DNA of 64,000 nt from Merluccius polli (GCA_030340625.1 JAOPHQ010002288.1:124001-188000), one strand, 5' to 3'; shown: positions 11,801-22,215, numbered from the stretch's first letter. Notes: generated from the letters alone by a model not told the origin. Translations and numbers: made by a program.

Positions 11801-12599
11801 TTATCTGTGTGTGTCCAGTAAAGAGATGTTAGCCGCACACTACATTGCAGTGGAGGAGGCTTCTAGCATAGCTTCTGTGAAGTGAAGTGAATTTCACAGC
11901 ATTTCAAAATCGATCGATGTGTTTAAGGGATTCATGTTGCGTATTCACAGTGAGTGAAAATGAGAACACGAAAACAAGTTGTCGTTTTAAATGCAGCACT
12001 ACTTTTAGTGTCTTCTATCAAATCACCGTTTTTTACACATCTGCTGCCGGTGCAGCTGCTGATAATGTCTGACTTCAACTACGATGATGGGGGATGAACA
12101 GAACCTGGAAGAGCCAGGAGGCTGAATCAGCTGAGTCACTCGACCAGCCGGCTGGGGCAGAGGCAAGAGATAGACAAGATAAGGATCTTGTGAACCTATG
12201 CCGACCCATACTGAGTTGTTTGTGTTGCACCAAATCTGCCGTTGATGCATAGGCTTGATATCTCTGTATAGAACGGACAATATTTTGCATTGTATATGTT
12301 GTATAGAACTGAATTGCGTTGCATATGCAAAATACGGTCAGTTCTATGTAGAGCTAGATATCTCAAAAGTTGAGGAAGAGGAGAGCAATGCACCAATAGA
12401 CTGTTTTACAGCAAAGGAAGTGTTTCCTGATCATAGGCTAAATCATGGCAATCAATGGCAACATGTAGTCTCGTATTTCATATGTAAATAAATGTTTGAT
12501 TTCATTACATTTGTCATGTCATTACATGTTGTGTAGTAATCATCTGTGATCACAGGGTTGGATGATTTTCCAATAGAACAGTATATCACGGTTGTATAA
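11801..12599. other. Noncoding DNA, possible TTAA-element remnant with inverted repeat
   Basis: This continues the sequence interrupted by the hAT insertion. An ATG-initiated stretch near 12,066 (MSDFNYDDGG) is quickly closed by a stop and may be a decayed coding start. An imperfect hairpin occupies 12,253-12,370. No intact gene. Confidence 0.3.
12253..12370. repeat. Imperfect inverted repeat, about 38-bp arms
   Basis: TTGATATCTCTGTATAGAAC and ACAATATTTTGCAT in the left arm pair with ATGCAAAATACGGTCAGTTC and TAGATATCTCAA in the right arm, around a loop of about 40 bp. It may be the end structure of a small DNA element. Confidence 0.6.
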
Positions 12600-12850
12600 A
12601 ATTATGACAGCGTCCATATCAATACGTCTCAAAATATGTCTCCCTTGTTATAAGCGTTTTTTCAAAGGAACAAAGGGGCGGAGACTGGTATTTATGCTGA
12701 GGAACTAATGAGGAAATGAGCTGCAGGTGAGGAGATGGGCAGGGAAAACCAGGTGAAGGGAATGAGGTGATTGCATAGCAAGGGGGAGTGGCCAGATTTA
12801 ATGAGGCATGAGAAACAAAAAAACGGATTAAATATAAATAATAGTTAGGG
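12600..12850 (-). mobile_element. Possible solo-LTR fragment
   Basis: Read on the minus strand it contains CACCTGCAGCTCATTTCCTC, AGTTCCTCAGCATAAATACC (TATA-like) and GACTGG-type downstream sequence, a texture common in fish LTRs. No TG...CA termini with a duplication were found, so this is tentative. Confidence 0.25.
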
Positions 12851-13099
12851 GAATTCTTGACGGAGCTAGTTAAAAAAAAATGCGACCGCCCCTGTCTGTG
12901 AAGGACCAAAATCTGATTGCAGACATTCAGAGTAGAATAAGATTAAGGTTGGAAAACTTGCTTTACGTTCTTGACATACGCAACATGCTGGATGCGTGTT
13001 GAGTGTGTCGGAGAATAAAGGCAGAATTGATAAATGACTTTTAGAATTTGAATTTGATTTGTTGACTTTAAATCCTATATGCAAAATACAATAAGGGTT
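12851..13099. other. Short noncoding spacer
   Basis: No feature recognised beyond a poly-A run near 12,870. Confidence 0.4.
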
Positions 13100-13352
13100 A
13101 CCGCAACCTGCTCACCTTTACAGGTACTCGCCCCTGCGCCATCTGTGAGCCAGTGGCATCGCTACCCCTCTCTTCCCTCCCTCAAGACACCTTCCTCCAA
13201 ACACGGCCCGAGTTGAGTGGCTTCTGCAGGTTTTCTAATGGGCACCCCCCTTCATAGATGTTTCGTTGATTTAAGCCCATGACATCTCGGGGGGGCTCGA
13301 CAGTAGTACCAGCGTCCTGGTACTACCCCCGCTGTCCACCACTCAATTCCAC

Positions 13353-13730
13353 GATGTTGTCAACCCGTCACCAGGTTGGCTCTGCCCTTGCTCATTCCAC
13401 CCTATCCAGACTCCCCAGGATGCTGCCTCCACCCGCTTGGCGATGCAATTGCCCGATTTTTTAACTTACTTTTATTTAAATTTTATTTATTTATTTGTAT
13501 TATTATTTGTTTTTGTTTTTTCCTTACCTTATTTTGAACACCTTAGTACGTAGGGTAGGTCAGACCGATGTGAAAACTGACCGTTACTTGCTCTTACAGC
13601 ATCCACATTAAGTCTTTTCACCTAGTATCTTCTAAAATGTTGTTAGCCCATCACCAGGTTCGCTCTGCCACCGCTCATTCCGCTTTATCCAGATCCACCG
13701 GGATGCTGCCTCTGCCTGTTTGGTGATGTT
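13353..13730 (-). repeat. Duplicated LINE C-terminal segment (two ~94-bp copies)
   Basis: The segments at 13,353-13,446 and 13,637-13,730 are about 80% identical (both contain CACCAGGTT, GCTCTGCC, GGATGCTGCC). On the minus strand the second encodes the LINE's C-terminal ASRWIWIKR peptide. The first lies in what should be 3' untranslated DNA. This suggests either an internal duplication or a junction of two related copies. Confidence 0.7.
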
Positions 13731-14075
13731 GGGTACCAGCCGCTTCCTAGTTGGCCCTTCAATCCCGAGCAGTCGACTTCAACTGGAAGGTTCCAGGCCT
13801 TCCATCCATTCTGTTGGCTCTCGATGATGAGGGCCTGACATTCTTTAGCTTGTGCTCATGTGCCTCCTCCATCCTCTCTTCTCAGGGTACTGTAAGCTTG
13901 ATAAGAACCACTTGCTTGGTACCTTTAGACCAGAGGACAATATCGGGTCTTAGGCTAGTGTGGGTTATCTCCTCTGGGAATTTGAGCTGCTTCCTAAGGT
14001 CCGCCCACATCTCCCAGTCACTTGCTGTGGCCAGGACCCCTTTGCACCTCGTCTCTGCTGCTGCACTCCCCTGCC
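13690..14075 (-). pseudogene. LINE restriction-like endonuclease domain, inactivated
   Basis: The minus-strand reading near 13,870-13,980 gives RPDIVLWSKGTKQVVL followed by IKLTVP and a stop. R2-type elements place the catalytic PD...(D/E)xK-like motif here, normally with an acidic residue and a Trp where this copy has Lys and TGA. Downstream, LPVEVDCSG and, after a frameshift, ASRWIWIKR match the usual end of such proteins. The domain would nick target DNA to prime reverse transcription, but the acidic-to-Lys change and the stop make this copy non-functional. Confidence 0.7.
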
Positions 14076-14199
14076 TTCAGAAAATGAATGAAGCGAGGCC
14101 CCTTAGAAAGTTGTTTTGGCTTCTTTCTTGCCTGCTCCACACCAGCAGCCAACTGTGTAAGGATCTGGTCGTGTCGCCACCAGAATTTCCCATCCGCCA

Positions 14200-14600
14200 G
14201 ACTTGACCGACACGAGGAGAGGACGTGCTCAAGGTTGGCTGGCCTTCCGCAGAGCGTGCAGCTTGGGCTTTTTGCAGGAACACAGCAGAAACTTGATCCA
14301 GTGTCCTTCCATGCTCCAGATGTTCTGCCAGGTCAGTGCCCTTTCTTGCACGCTGTCCCACCTTGTCCAGCTGCCCTGCTTGTTCATGGCTACAGCCTTG
14401 ATACATCGCCTTCCTCCTCTGCCTTGCGGACCTCCCTCTGCACCATGCCACACCTCTCCTTCGGGTTGGCCTTGACCAAGCTTACCCTGGTGGAGCAACC
14501 CAGGCCTAACCTGCCCTTGGCTACTGACCCGACAATGTCGGCATGCTGCAGGTGATCCTCCGCCTCCCTCAGTGCTCTGCTGGCTGACCATTTGCGACCT
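14200..14600 (-). pseudogene. LINE CCHC zinc motif and linker
   Basis: One frame encodes CTLCGRPANLEHVLSSC (14,210-14,260), the C-x2-C-x7-H-x4-C zinc motif that precedes the endonuclease in R2-like proteins. Just upstream in another frame are GSWTRWD and LTWQNIWSMEGHWIKFLL, fitting the conserved linker. A frameshift between the two frames breaks the coding sequence. The zinc motif itself is intact and contributes to nucleic-acid binding in active elements. Confidence 0.75.
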
Positions 14601-15287
14601 GTTCCAACCTCAATGTCTGCCTGGGGTACTCTTGCATCTTGACTGTCTCGCAGCATCATGGCTTTGTGTGTTTTTGTTGCCTTGTACTCCTCGACCACGG
14701 ATGCTACAGGCAGCTGCAGCTTGCTGCCTGTGCTGTACAGTCCAATGGAGCAGAAGCTTCTCGGGATGCCCAGCCATCTCCTCAGGTAGGTCATCTTCCT
14801 CTCGAGCCGCTCAACAGTGGAGATGGGTACCTCGTAAACGAGCAATGGCCAGAGCAGTCTGGGAAGCACCCCATGTTGGTATCCCAAAGCCTTATACTTA
14901 CTGGGTAGGCTGCTCTTCTCCAGAGATGTCATCCAGGTTTCTCTTGAATGAGCATCTCCTTCACACTCTCCTTGTCGTTGAGGTCCATCCTGTACCACTT
15001 ACCCAAACTCTTCACCGGTTTCTCTTGGACCATTGGGATGCTGTCCTCTCAGATCTTAAAGCAAAACCAATCCTGGACACGCCTCCTCCTCAGTACCAGG
15101 CTTCTGGATTTTGCAGCTTTGAACTTTGAACCTTGCCCAATCAGTGAGCTCCAAAATCTTTCTCCCTTCAGGTACGCCGTGGTTCCTCTTCGCATCCTCA
15201 ATGATCTTAGAGATTACACTGGTGTGCTCAAGACAGCCAGGTACCCCCGGTACCCCACCCTTCTGAACTGAAGTGTCCATATAGTCG
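14390..15287 (-). pseudogene. LINE reverse transcriptase C-terminal part; catalytic palm deleted
   Basis: The longest open stretch (202 codons, 14,390-14,998) contains LPSKYKALGYQHGVLPRLLW and LLVYEVPISTVERLERK, then LRRWLGIPRS and TGRKWSASRALREAEDHL, the post-palm region of R2-like reverse transcriptases. Upstream, frames give KSRSLVLRRRRVQDWF and EKPVKSLGKWYRMDL, with an in-frame TGA between them. At 15,190-15,280, DTSVQKGGVPGVPGCLEHT is followed within about 30 residues by post-palm sequence. The palm motifs A to C, including the expected YxDD box, are therefore missing. The copy cannot polymerise DNA. Confidence 0.75.
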
Positions 15288-15781
15288 TGTCATGGTTTTG
15301 AGACATGTTTTTTGCCTTTTGGACTTTGGCGGCATCTAGTGGCTGTGCATGTGTTATTTAGGTATTTTCTGTTCCCTTGCATTCCCAATTACTCCTGTCA
15401 CCTGTGTCTTGTTGCTCCTGTCACATTACCAATTAAGCCATGTATTTAAGCCCTGCCTTTTACTATGTTCAGTGCTTAGTCTTTGGTGTGCCACGTTCTA
15501 GCTCTGACCCAAGCTTAGTTTTGAAAATGACTTTATTATTGATCCTCTGTGTTTTGACCGCTGCCTGCTCTCTGGATTACCCACTCGGATTCTTATGGTC
15601 TTTTGACCTTGCTTTGGAGTTCTGTGATCTTCTGTGTTTTAGCCCAAAGACTTTGTTATAAATAAACAACATTTCAGTTAAACCATCTCTGCACTTGAGT
15701 CTATACCCTTCCCTTTTGTTCACTGGGTTTTAGAGTAGAACTGTGGATCTGAAGATCCAGGCTCGATCCCCAACTCTGACA
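15288..15781 (+). mobile_element. Solo LTR, 494 bp, inserted in the LINE
   Basis: It begins TGTCATGGTTTTGAG and ends CCCCAACTCTGACA (TG...CA), with identical 5-bp duplications AGTCG at 15,283-15,287 and 15,782-15,786. TATTTAAGCCCTGCC (about 15,444) is a good TATA region and ATAAATAAACAAC (about 15,659) a polyadenylation signal, so the LTR reads on the plus strand. A solo LTR arises by recombination between the two LTRs of a full element. The LINE reading frame resumes exactly across the duplication, so the insertion is younger than the LINE. Confidence 0.88.
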
Positions 15782-15786
15782 AGTCG

Positions 15787-16440
15787 TTGTCCAACATGAA
15801 AGTGGTTAGCCTCCTTGCCAGAATCCCAAAGATTCTGGCAAGAATCTTGAGATATTTGAATGGGTTCTTGGTGAAATACACCCTTTCCTTCGTTCTTTGC
15901 TTCCTGTCCCTGCAGTGGCACTCAAGATCCTAATGTGCTCTCTCAGGTTGTTTCGGATTTCGGTGAGTGCTAGTTTCTCAACTGCTGTCGCTTCATGAAA
16001 AGATCGCCTCTTAGGATTGCTATCTCCTTCAGGTGTTTTCCTTTGGCTGGGTGTTGGATCTGGCTTTCAGCTCCTTCTTACTGAAGCGATCAGTCCCTAT
16101 GCTCCAGATGATTGAAGACATGGCCCTGAGCTTCTTTCCCACGTCTCCTGCAATGGCTTCTTCCAGCACCTGGTCCACGTCATGATCAAACATCTCCCAT
16201 TCCTTCTTTGCTGCTGCAGCAGGCCAGTTCACTGGCTCTTTCCGGGCATCTCCTGCGCAGGTGTAATGAACAGGTCGTCTTCGCTCTCCCTATGGTGCCT
16301 TGTCTCCTCTGGTACATCAGCGATGCTGTTCCTGCCCTCCTCTTCGTCACATGCCTGGAGATTCTGGGGACTGTGGTTTGACTCCTGCCCCGGCCTCTCC
16401 TCCTTCTCACCAGGTTGCCACATTACTGGTAGGTTGCGAG
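15787..16440 (-). pseudogene. LINE N-terminal coding segment
   Basis: On the minus strand, an open stretch at 16,029-16,232 encodes WPAAAAKKEWEMFDHDVDQV, DVGKKLRAMSSIIWSIGTDRF and KKELKAR, which match the segment preceding the reverse transcriptase of R2-like LINEs. Further along, near 15,790-15,830, ARIFGILARRLTTFMLDND leads directly to the solo-LTR insertion point. Frameshifts and stops lie between these pieces. A preceding frame up to about 16,423 may be the protein's N-terminal region, but I do not recognise a DNA-binding finger in it. Confidence 0.6.
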
Positions 16441-17475
16441 CACTTCGTCTTTGTCTGATGTATATTCAGACCCCTCTCATTTTTGCATATTTTCCCACAT
16501 CTGCAGACCCGGGATAAATCTCTTAGCTGTTCCGTACAGTTCCGTCATGGGTGGTCATAACAACGGTCTGTCCTGTGGGTCAATCATCCTCCCCCGCTCT
16601 CGCCCGACCCCGGGGGCATCTTGTATTATATTTTTCCATAGCGATTGATGATGAAGGATGTGCTTCGGCCTGCCGAGCCGCCACACCCCGGCTCTGGTCT
16701 GTCCCAAATGTCAGCAGTCTCTCCTAGCTGTCACCGTTCTTCCTCGGTCGCCAACTAGACTTTCCTAGCTGTCACTGGGTCCGCCAGAGAAGAATAATCA
16801 ATTAAATGCCAGATCGAATTCGCCGTTTTATCATTTTTAATCAGCCGTAACTTTATGGCTTCATGGTCGATGTGCCTATATAAATATTAATGAAAGTGAG
16901 GTATAAAGTGCTGGCGGATTTCTTTCTTACTTCAAGACCTTAAAATGTGGGAAGATGAGTGTAGATGAGTAAGGTAATAAACATTCTTAATCTATATCGG
17001 CGTACATGCAGAATATGGAGAAAAAACATGAACTACGATGCTATTGCTGTTCTCAATCTGGCTGGCTACATCGCTCCATTTCCCGGTGAAACTGCTTGTC
17101 AAAATCACCCCGTTTGAGGCAACTGATAGCCAGATTAAATGCTGATTTAATAATACCTTTTGCCTTAAAGGCCTATCCTGCTGACACAAAGTTATGAATA
17201 GCAAGCTTATGAAAGTCATAATTCATCGCTAGTCTATTACTCAAACATGCCTAGTAGCCTTATACTGGATTTGTTAATGGGTTTATTATGTATGCAAGAA
17301 TGGGGAAAAAAGTAATAAGCAGACGATTGCTTCCACCCTGTGGCAGAAGAAAGCATAGCAGCTCATTGGAAACAGATGTTATAAGATGCGCTCTCACTTA
17401 ATTATACAAGTTGCTTTTTTTTGGCTGGACCGGCAGGCCAACCCTGTATCCGCAACGCTCACTGCGTGACTCACG
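16441..17475. other. Noncoding DNA, nothing firmly recognised
   Basis: GC-rich up to about 16,790, with a duplicated TCCTAGCTGTCAC motif (16,703-16,770), then AT-rich. It may include the far 5' end of the LINE. No gene identified. Confidence 0.4.
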
Positions 17476-18123
17476 GCCCGTGCCCACTTCATGCGTCCGT
17501 CAACGCATCCCATTGACTTTGAATGGGGCGGAGCCGCAATGCATTGTGGCTCCGTCCGTTGCGTCGGCTCCGTCCGTTGCGTTGAGAAGTTGAGACAATT
17601 TTAACTTTTCAGGCCGCGACGGATCCGTCAGCCAATCAGATCGCATTATGCAAATATATGTCCGGTGACGCTACTTGGACTCTGCCCAATGAAACCTTTG
17701 TGGTACAACCCGGGAAAACGCATACGTATGTCAAAAAAGCCGACCGGCAGCGGGGGATTTAATAATGGAGGACAAACTAATAATCGCGGTGGGTAATGGC
17801 GCTATACTCTACGACCAGTCTTTATACAGGGACACCACCCGCCGGGACCTGGCGTGGCGAGAGTTGTCACTGGAGGGGAACCAGGTAACATAATGTTTCA
17901 GATTATTTTCGATTTATGTATATCGGAATATATTGCAACGACGGGATCCATCTTGCAATACAAAAGAGCAATAACAAAATGCAGTAAGAACGCGGCTTTG
18001 TTTTTGTAAGAAGCGATTTGATTGGCTGCTGGCTGCGTCTGGCTCCGTCGGCAAATTCCACGCCCCCATCCGTCAGACACGCCTTCCGTCGTCCGTTGAC
18101 GGACGCATGCAGTGGGCACGGGG
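17476..18123 (+). mobile_element. PIF/Harbinger-like non-autonomous element, about 650 bp
   Basis: The left end CCCGTGCCCACTTCATGCGT continues CCGTCAACG. The right end is the inverted match, CGTTGACGGACGCATGCAGT then GGGCACGGG, giving inverted repeats of roughly 28 bp with one mismatch. The interior keeps an exon-like MADF/Myb-like start (17,765). Harbinger elements encode both a transposase and such a Myb/MADF protein, so this is probably a deletion derivative. The 3-bp target duplication could not be fixed, so ends may be off by a few bases. Confidence 0.75.
17765..17893 (+). pseudogene. MADF/Myb-like exon remnant of a Harbinger element
   Basis: The ATG opens MEDKLIIAVGNGAILYDQSL then YRDTTRRDLAWRELSLEGNQ and stops shortly after. 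The pattern (hydrophobic start, LYD, R-D-x-x-x-AW) is that of a MADF DNA-binding domain N-terminus. CAGGTAACA at the end resembles a splice donor, so in the parent element this may have been exon 1. The rest of the domain is missing here. In intact Harbinger elements this protein helps the transposase enter the nucleus and bind the ends. Confidence 0.6.
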
Positions 18124-18728
18124 TGTCAGTGGTAGAGTTGCACCATTGGTCGGAGTGAGTGATGACGTAATTGTTGTTGTTTCCCCATTGGGCAGACAAC
18201 AGCCCGCGCAAACACTTCCTGGCTGCCCCTGATTGGACGAACGCTTTCAGTTGTGGGCTGTCTGCTTTCGGATTTCAAACTGGACCAACATGACGGGTGC
18301 CTCACACATGATCTCATTTAACAGCTAAATAGTACACTAAAATGTGTTTCTGAAAACATTTTAGGCGAGAAATAAGCCATGCAGTTGCTGAATCTGCCTT
18401 CATGTTAGATCAACAATGGTCTAGTTTAAATGTGTTTTGGGCGTTTCCATAGGCGGCGAGTATTGCCGGACACCCTGGATTTGCATAAAGAGAGAGAGAA
18501 CTCAACTTGCAATGCAAATGAGGAGCACACCAAAACAACACCCAATCTCTCGAAACTCAATGCCATGCTACCAGAATGCATTTCAGGGCTGCTCACATAT
18601 ATAATGAATGGGAGGCGTGGAAATTACGTCCTGTGGACACTTACCAGTGTTTACAAGCCTGTTTATTGACTGCCGTTCATTCTGAATCTATCGAGCGCTA
18701 AGAACAGCTTCACGGTCCAGCCACATAC
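18124..18728. other. Noncoding spacer between elements
   Basis: Unique sequence with no transposon ends or gene recognised. CTGTGGACACTTACCAGTGT and ACATATATAATGAATGGG stand out slightly but match nothing I can name. Confidence 0.4.
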
Positions 18729-19252
18729 TAGGGATGGGCGGATCAATGCTGCGGGATTGATACTTTGATACTCACAAGCTACTCATTTGGTATTGATTCC
18801 TGTAAAAAAATATCGATAATAAAATTATATAAATACAAAACGTGGGTGGCTGCATCACTTCCAAACATTTTCAGTACTTTTGTATAATGTTTGTGCCAAT
18901 AAACAGTTCTGACGCTGGCCCGTGTCACATGACTGTGGAAACCTATGTGACAATGAGAACCAAACGCGCCGGCGCACACAGTCGCACACTTGAAGCCTAA
19001 ATAGTTGAATATGTAGAAAAGTTGCTCTGAAAAAATCATGGCCTGTTTAAGAAGATTAAGAAATCTTTAAGAAAGTGCAAATGTGCACGTTTTATGTTGT
19101 TGGTATTTTTATTTATATTTATGGTATAATTATTTTATTATTATGTAATCATAGTATTTCTGTAAAATACTGTACTATGTTTTACACGTATCAGCACAAA
19201 TATTTTTATTCAATTGTACTCATATTTGCTTTTGTAATAAGTTTGTTATTAA

Positions 19253-20982
19253 AGGACAATTCCGGCGCAAAATGAGACCATATGATCAAAACACATGTCC
19301 ACCGATTTCGACCGTTCTCTGGGATCAGTTTTCATTCTAGTCGAATGTAACCAAAGTTCTCGAAAACAGCTAATTATCTTATAACGCTAGCTGTTGGGGC
19401 ATACGTTCATGTAAAATAAATCGCAATGCTATACCACTAACAAGGTTCAAAATCGCATCACACTTCCACGTAGGGCTGAACGATTTTGGAAAATAATCTA
19501 ATTGCGATTTTTCCCCCTCAATATTGTGATTGCGATTATTTTTTCAAGGTCCTCTTCTCATGTATTTTTCAACAAACACAAGCAATAAATCAATCTGTTT
19601 CATAATAAACAATATCAGATTTATTTAAAGCGCAGATTACAACAATAAAGCAAACAAATCTGTGCTTTACCTCTTCAACATGTCTAACTTTTCACGTTTC
19701 ATGAAACATGATATGTAAACGTGGACTGCACTTCTTAAACACTCTCTGAACTTAACAGGACAGTCTATAAATAAATGAATAAAATATACAGTCAGATATA
19801 AATATAAAAAAAATAAAGCTTACTGATCTCCAGTCAGTAACATCACACATACTAAAGTGCAGGAAAAGTAAGGAGAACAAATATCTGCTTTAACCAATTG
19901 GACATTTTTTTAGGTAAATCAAACTCCTAGTGAATGTTCTTATTAAAAGAAGGGAAAAAAACTTTTTGAACACTAATGGAAATATGATATTCACTCAGTA
20001 ACAGCAGCACACAACATACTAAAGTGCAAAATGAGTATGGCACTGCCAGCCAGAAACATTCTTCTGTGTAGTTCTCAGGAGCTCACAGATTTTTTGCTAG
20101 GAAAACCAGCGAGTGCAAGCGCACGCGATCGTAACACACCCCGGACCAAAGACCGAGCTGTGCACTCTTCTGACGAGCCTGAGGCCATTGTGCAGCAGGT
20201 TAAAGCGCAGCGTCTCTCCCTGCCTGCTCTGCTTTGCTCCGCTCGGCTCACTCGCAAGTCACGTGACCAATCAAATCGCAGCCTTTGCAGTTAGAAAATC
20301 TTGTTTTGTCATATTGTGATATTATCGCAAATGCAATTAATTGTTCAGCCCTACTTCCACGGTAGCATAATGAGGGTCCAGACAGACAGTTTATTAAAAA
20401 GAAAGTTTAGAAAGCCAGTACCTTCACGAAAACAAGCGGGTGCCATCTTTGGAAAACAGTCAACGCCGTGCAACGTAATGAGCCGGAAGAGGCGTACACA
20501 TGAGATGTCAATGAATCAGAAGGTGTGCAATCTAGTAGGTGTGCGAAGTGCAAACAGTGCGTGTGCATAGAGAAGAGAAGAAAATGCTTCGTGTTTGTGC
20601 TTTTCCCGGCTGCGAGATGAAAATGAGACGCTACAATCTGGAAAGTTTGTCGCTCGACTGGTCGTGACTGTTTTCCAAAGATGGCGCCCGCTTGTTTTCG
20701 TGAAGGTACTGGCTTTCTAAACTTTCTTTTTAATAAACTGTCTGTACACTTACAAAGTTTACATGTAGGGACCCTCATTATGCTACCGTGGAAGTGTGAT
20801 GCGATTTTGAGCCTTGTTAGTGGTATAGAATTGCGATTTATTTTACATGAACACCCCAACAGCTAGCGTTATAAGATAATTAGCTTTTTTTTTACTAGAA
20901 TGAAAACTGATCCCAGAGAACGGTCGAACTCGGTGGACATGTGTTATGATCATATGGTCTCATTTTGCGCCGGAATTGTCCT
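19253..20982. mobile_element. TTAA-flanked foldback element nested in the outer hAT
   Basis: The left end AGGACAATTCCGGCGCAAAA and right end TTTTGCGCCGGAATTGTCCT are exact inverted repeats between TTAA duplications (19,249-19,252; 20,983-20,986). Pairing continues for some 300 bp: the left arm is 19,253-19,470 plus 20,362-20,465, and the right arm is about 20,667-20,982, with a loop of about 200 bp. Without the inner hAT the element is about 840 bp. Such long arms would form a hairpin if transcribed. The arms differ at a few positions, for example GCATACGTTC against GAACACCCC. Confidence 0.88.
19471..20353. mobile_element. hAT non-autonomous element (inner), 883 bp, perfect 8-bp TSD
   Basis: It begins TAGGGCTGAACGATTTTGG and ends GCAATTAATTGTTCAGCCCTA-like sequence, with CTTCCACG duplicated exactly at 19,463-19,470 and 20,354-20,361. 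It interrupts the left arm of the foldback element. AT-rich on the left, it contains a GC-rich patch (20,100-20,260) on the right. No transposase. Confidence 0.92.
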
Positions 20983-21194
20983 TTAATGGCCGGTACGTGT
21001 CATGTTAATTGGCTTTAAGTGTAATACATAAAAAATAACGAATGTAAAAAATAAATAAAATAAATCATGTAAAAAATAACATACCCATTTAAGAAATGAT
21101 CAGTATCAGTATCGGTATCGTTAACATTTTAACAAAAAGTATCGGTATCATATCGAATTTAAAAAGTTTGGTATCGCCCATCCCTACCATATAC

Positions 21195-22045
21195 TCGGTT
21201 TTGACCTAGTTTACGGTTCTAAACCACAATGTTTTGGGTTGAGGTTTTAACTTTAAAAATCACCCAACCTTATCGGACACAATTCAAAGTAGTCCTGTAC
21301 ATAACGGCATTTCAGTGATCACTACCTCCACATTGAAAGATAAACAAATGGACTCAGTGTTTCCAACAGATTTATGCTGGCAGCGACAGTGCTAAAAGTA
21401 TGGCAACTACAGGGCGCATACAGACATACTTTTGTGCTTTCTAATCAGGTGTGAGGAAAATGAGGAATGTAGACAAATTATTTTAACAGTTGGTATATGG
21501 GCAGACTACATTTTTCCCTTCTCTGACATGCAAATGAGGATGCTCATACAATGCTGGACAATCTTTGCAGTGCAGGTTTAGCAGTCTCCTTATGGAAACG
21601 ATACGCCTGTTAAAGTTCCCAAATGTGCTTGGGCATTCAGTGGCACTGAAAGTGCAATGCTTACTTATGGATGCAATTATTACTTCAATAATACCTTATT
21701 GAACTGAATTATCTGAACATCCCCGGATTGGAGCTTAATTTACTAAGTTAAAACAATTACATGAAGGATTTATTCAACGTTTTAGACAAACAAGGTTGTT
21801 TTAAAGCTAAATTTGCTAGGGTTAGTTCCTCTAAATCTAACGTCGGGTCTTCTTTTGATTTCTATCCAACCTTCCAAAGGCTACAGAATAGAAGGGGAAG
21901 CACAACAGGAAGCACACTCAGTTCGACAAAGCATTACGGCAATGTACGTTCCAAAAAATACGTCACTGATGCTGTTTGAATTTTTGTATTTATTTATTTA
22001 TTTTTAACGGGCAGTTTGACAATTTACCTGTATTTGATTCAAAAT
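21195..22045. other. Noncoding DNA
   Basis: Unique AT-rich sequence with no gene or transposon end recognised. Confidence 0.4.
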
Positions 22046-22215
22046 TCTGGGATGGCTGTGGAGTGTGTGTGGTTGGTAGCTGGTTTACAGCCTCACCTGG
22101 CCTGAGTCAGACCGATTAAACTCTGGGGCTGGGTAAGGCTGCACACCTGTGGTGCAGAGCAATCATGGCACCCAGGATAAACCAGCTATCAACACACACT
22201 CAGGAGAGAGCCACT
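22046..22215. repeat. Imperfect inverted repeat pair
   Basis: GTGTGTGTGGTTGGTAGCTG then GTTTACAGCC (about 22,065-22,093) pairs with GGATAAACCAGCTATCAACA then CACAC (about 22,175-22,199), around a spacer of about 80 bp. Short duplicated GCTGCACACCTGTGG sequence lies within. It may be a fragment of an unclassified element. Confidence 0.5.

Larger units (their letters stand above)
13100..16440 (-). mobile_element. R2-superfamily LINE remnant, minus strand, split by a solo LTR
   Basis: Frames on the minus strand, shifted several times, together show the order expected of a single-ORF non-LTR retrotransposon with a restriction-like endonuclease. Proceeding from 16.4 kb down to 13.7 kb these are an N-terminal segment, a reverse-transcriptase flank, the thumb/linker, a CCHC zinc motif, and an RPD...-type endonuclease. 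The coding end is near 13,690, and 3' untranslated-like sequence runs to about 13,100. The RT catalytic palm is deleted, several stops and frameshifts are present, and a solo LTR (15,288-15,781) interrupts it. The clade (R2, Hero or NeSL-like) is my recollection of the family and is not proven. Outer boundaries are approximate. Confidence 0.75.
18729..21186. mobile_element. hAT non-autonomous element (outer), 2,458 bp including nested insertions
   Basis: It begins TAGGGATGGGCGGATCAAT and ends GGTATCGCCCATCCCTA. Flanks CCACATAC (18,721-18,728) and CCATATAC (21,187-21,194) match at 7 of 8 positions. Subterminal TATCGATA/TATCGGTA motifs occur near both ends. Its own sequence is 18,729-19,252 plus 20,983-21,186; the rest is a younger insertion. 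No transposase frame is present. Confidence 0.88.

Noticed and set aside
13751..15271. Plus-strand frames of 90-185 codons
   Set aside because: They are shadows of the minus-strand R2-like LINE, whose motifs (zinc knuckle, thumb, endonuclease) are on the other strand.
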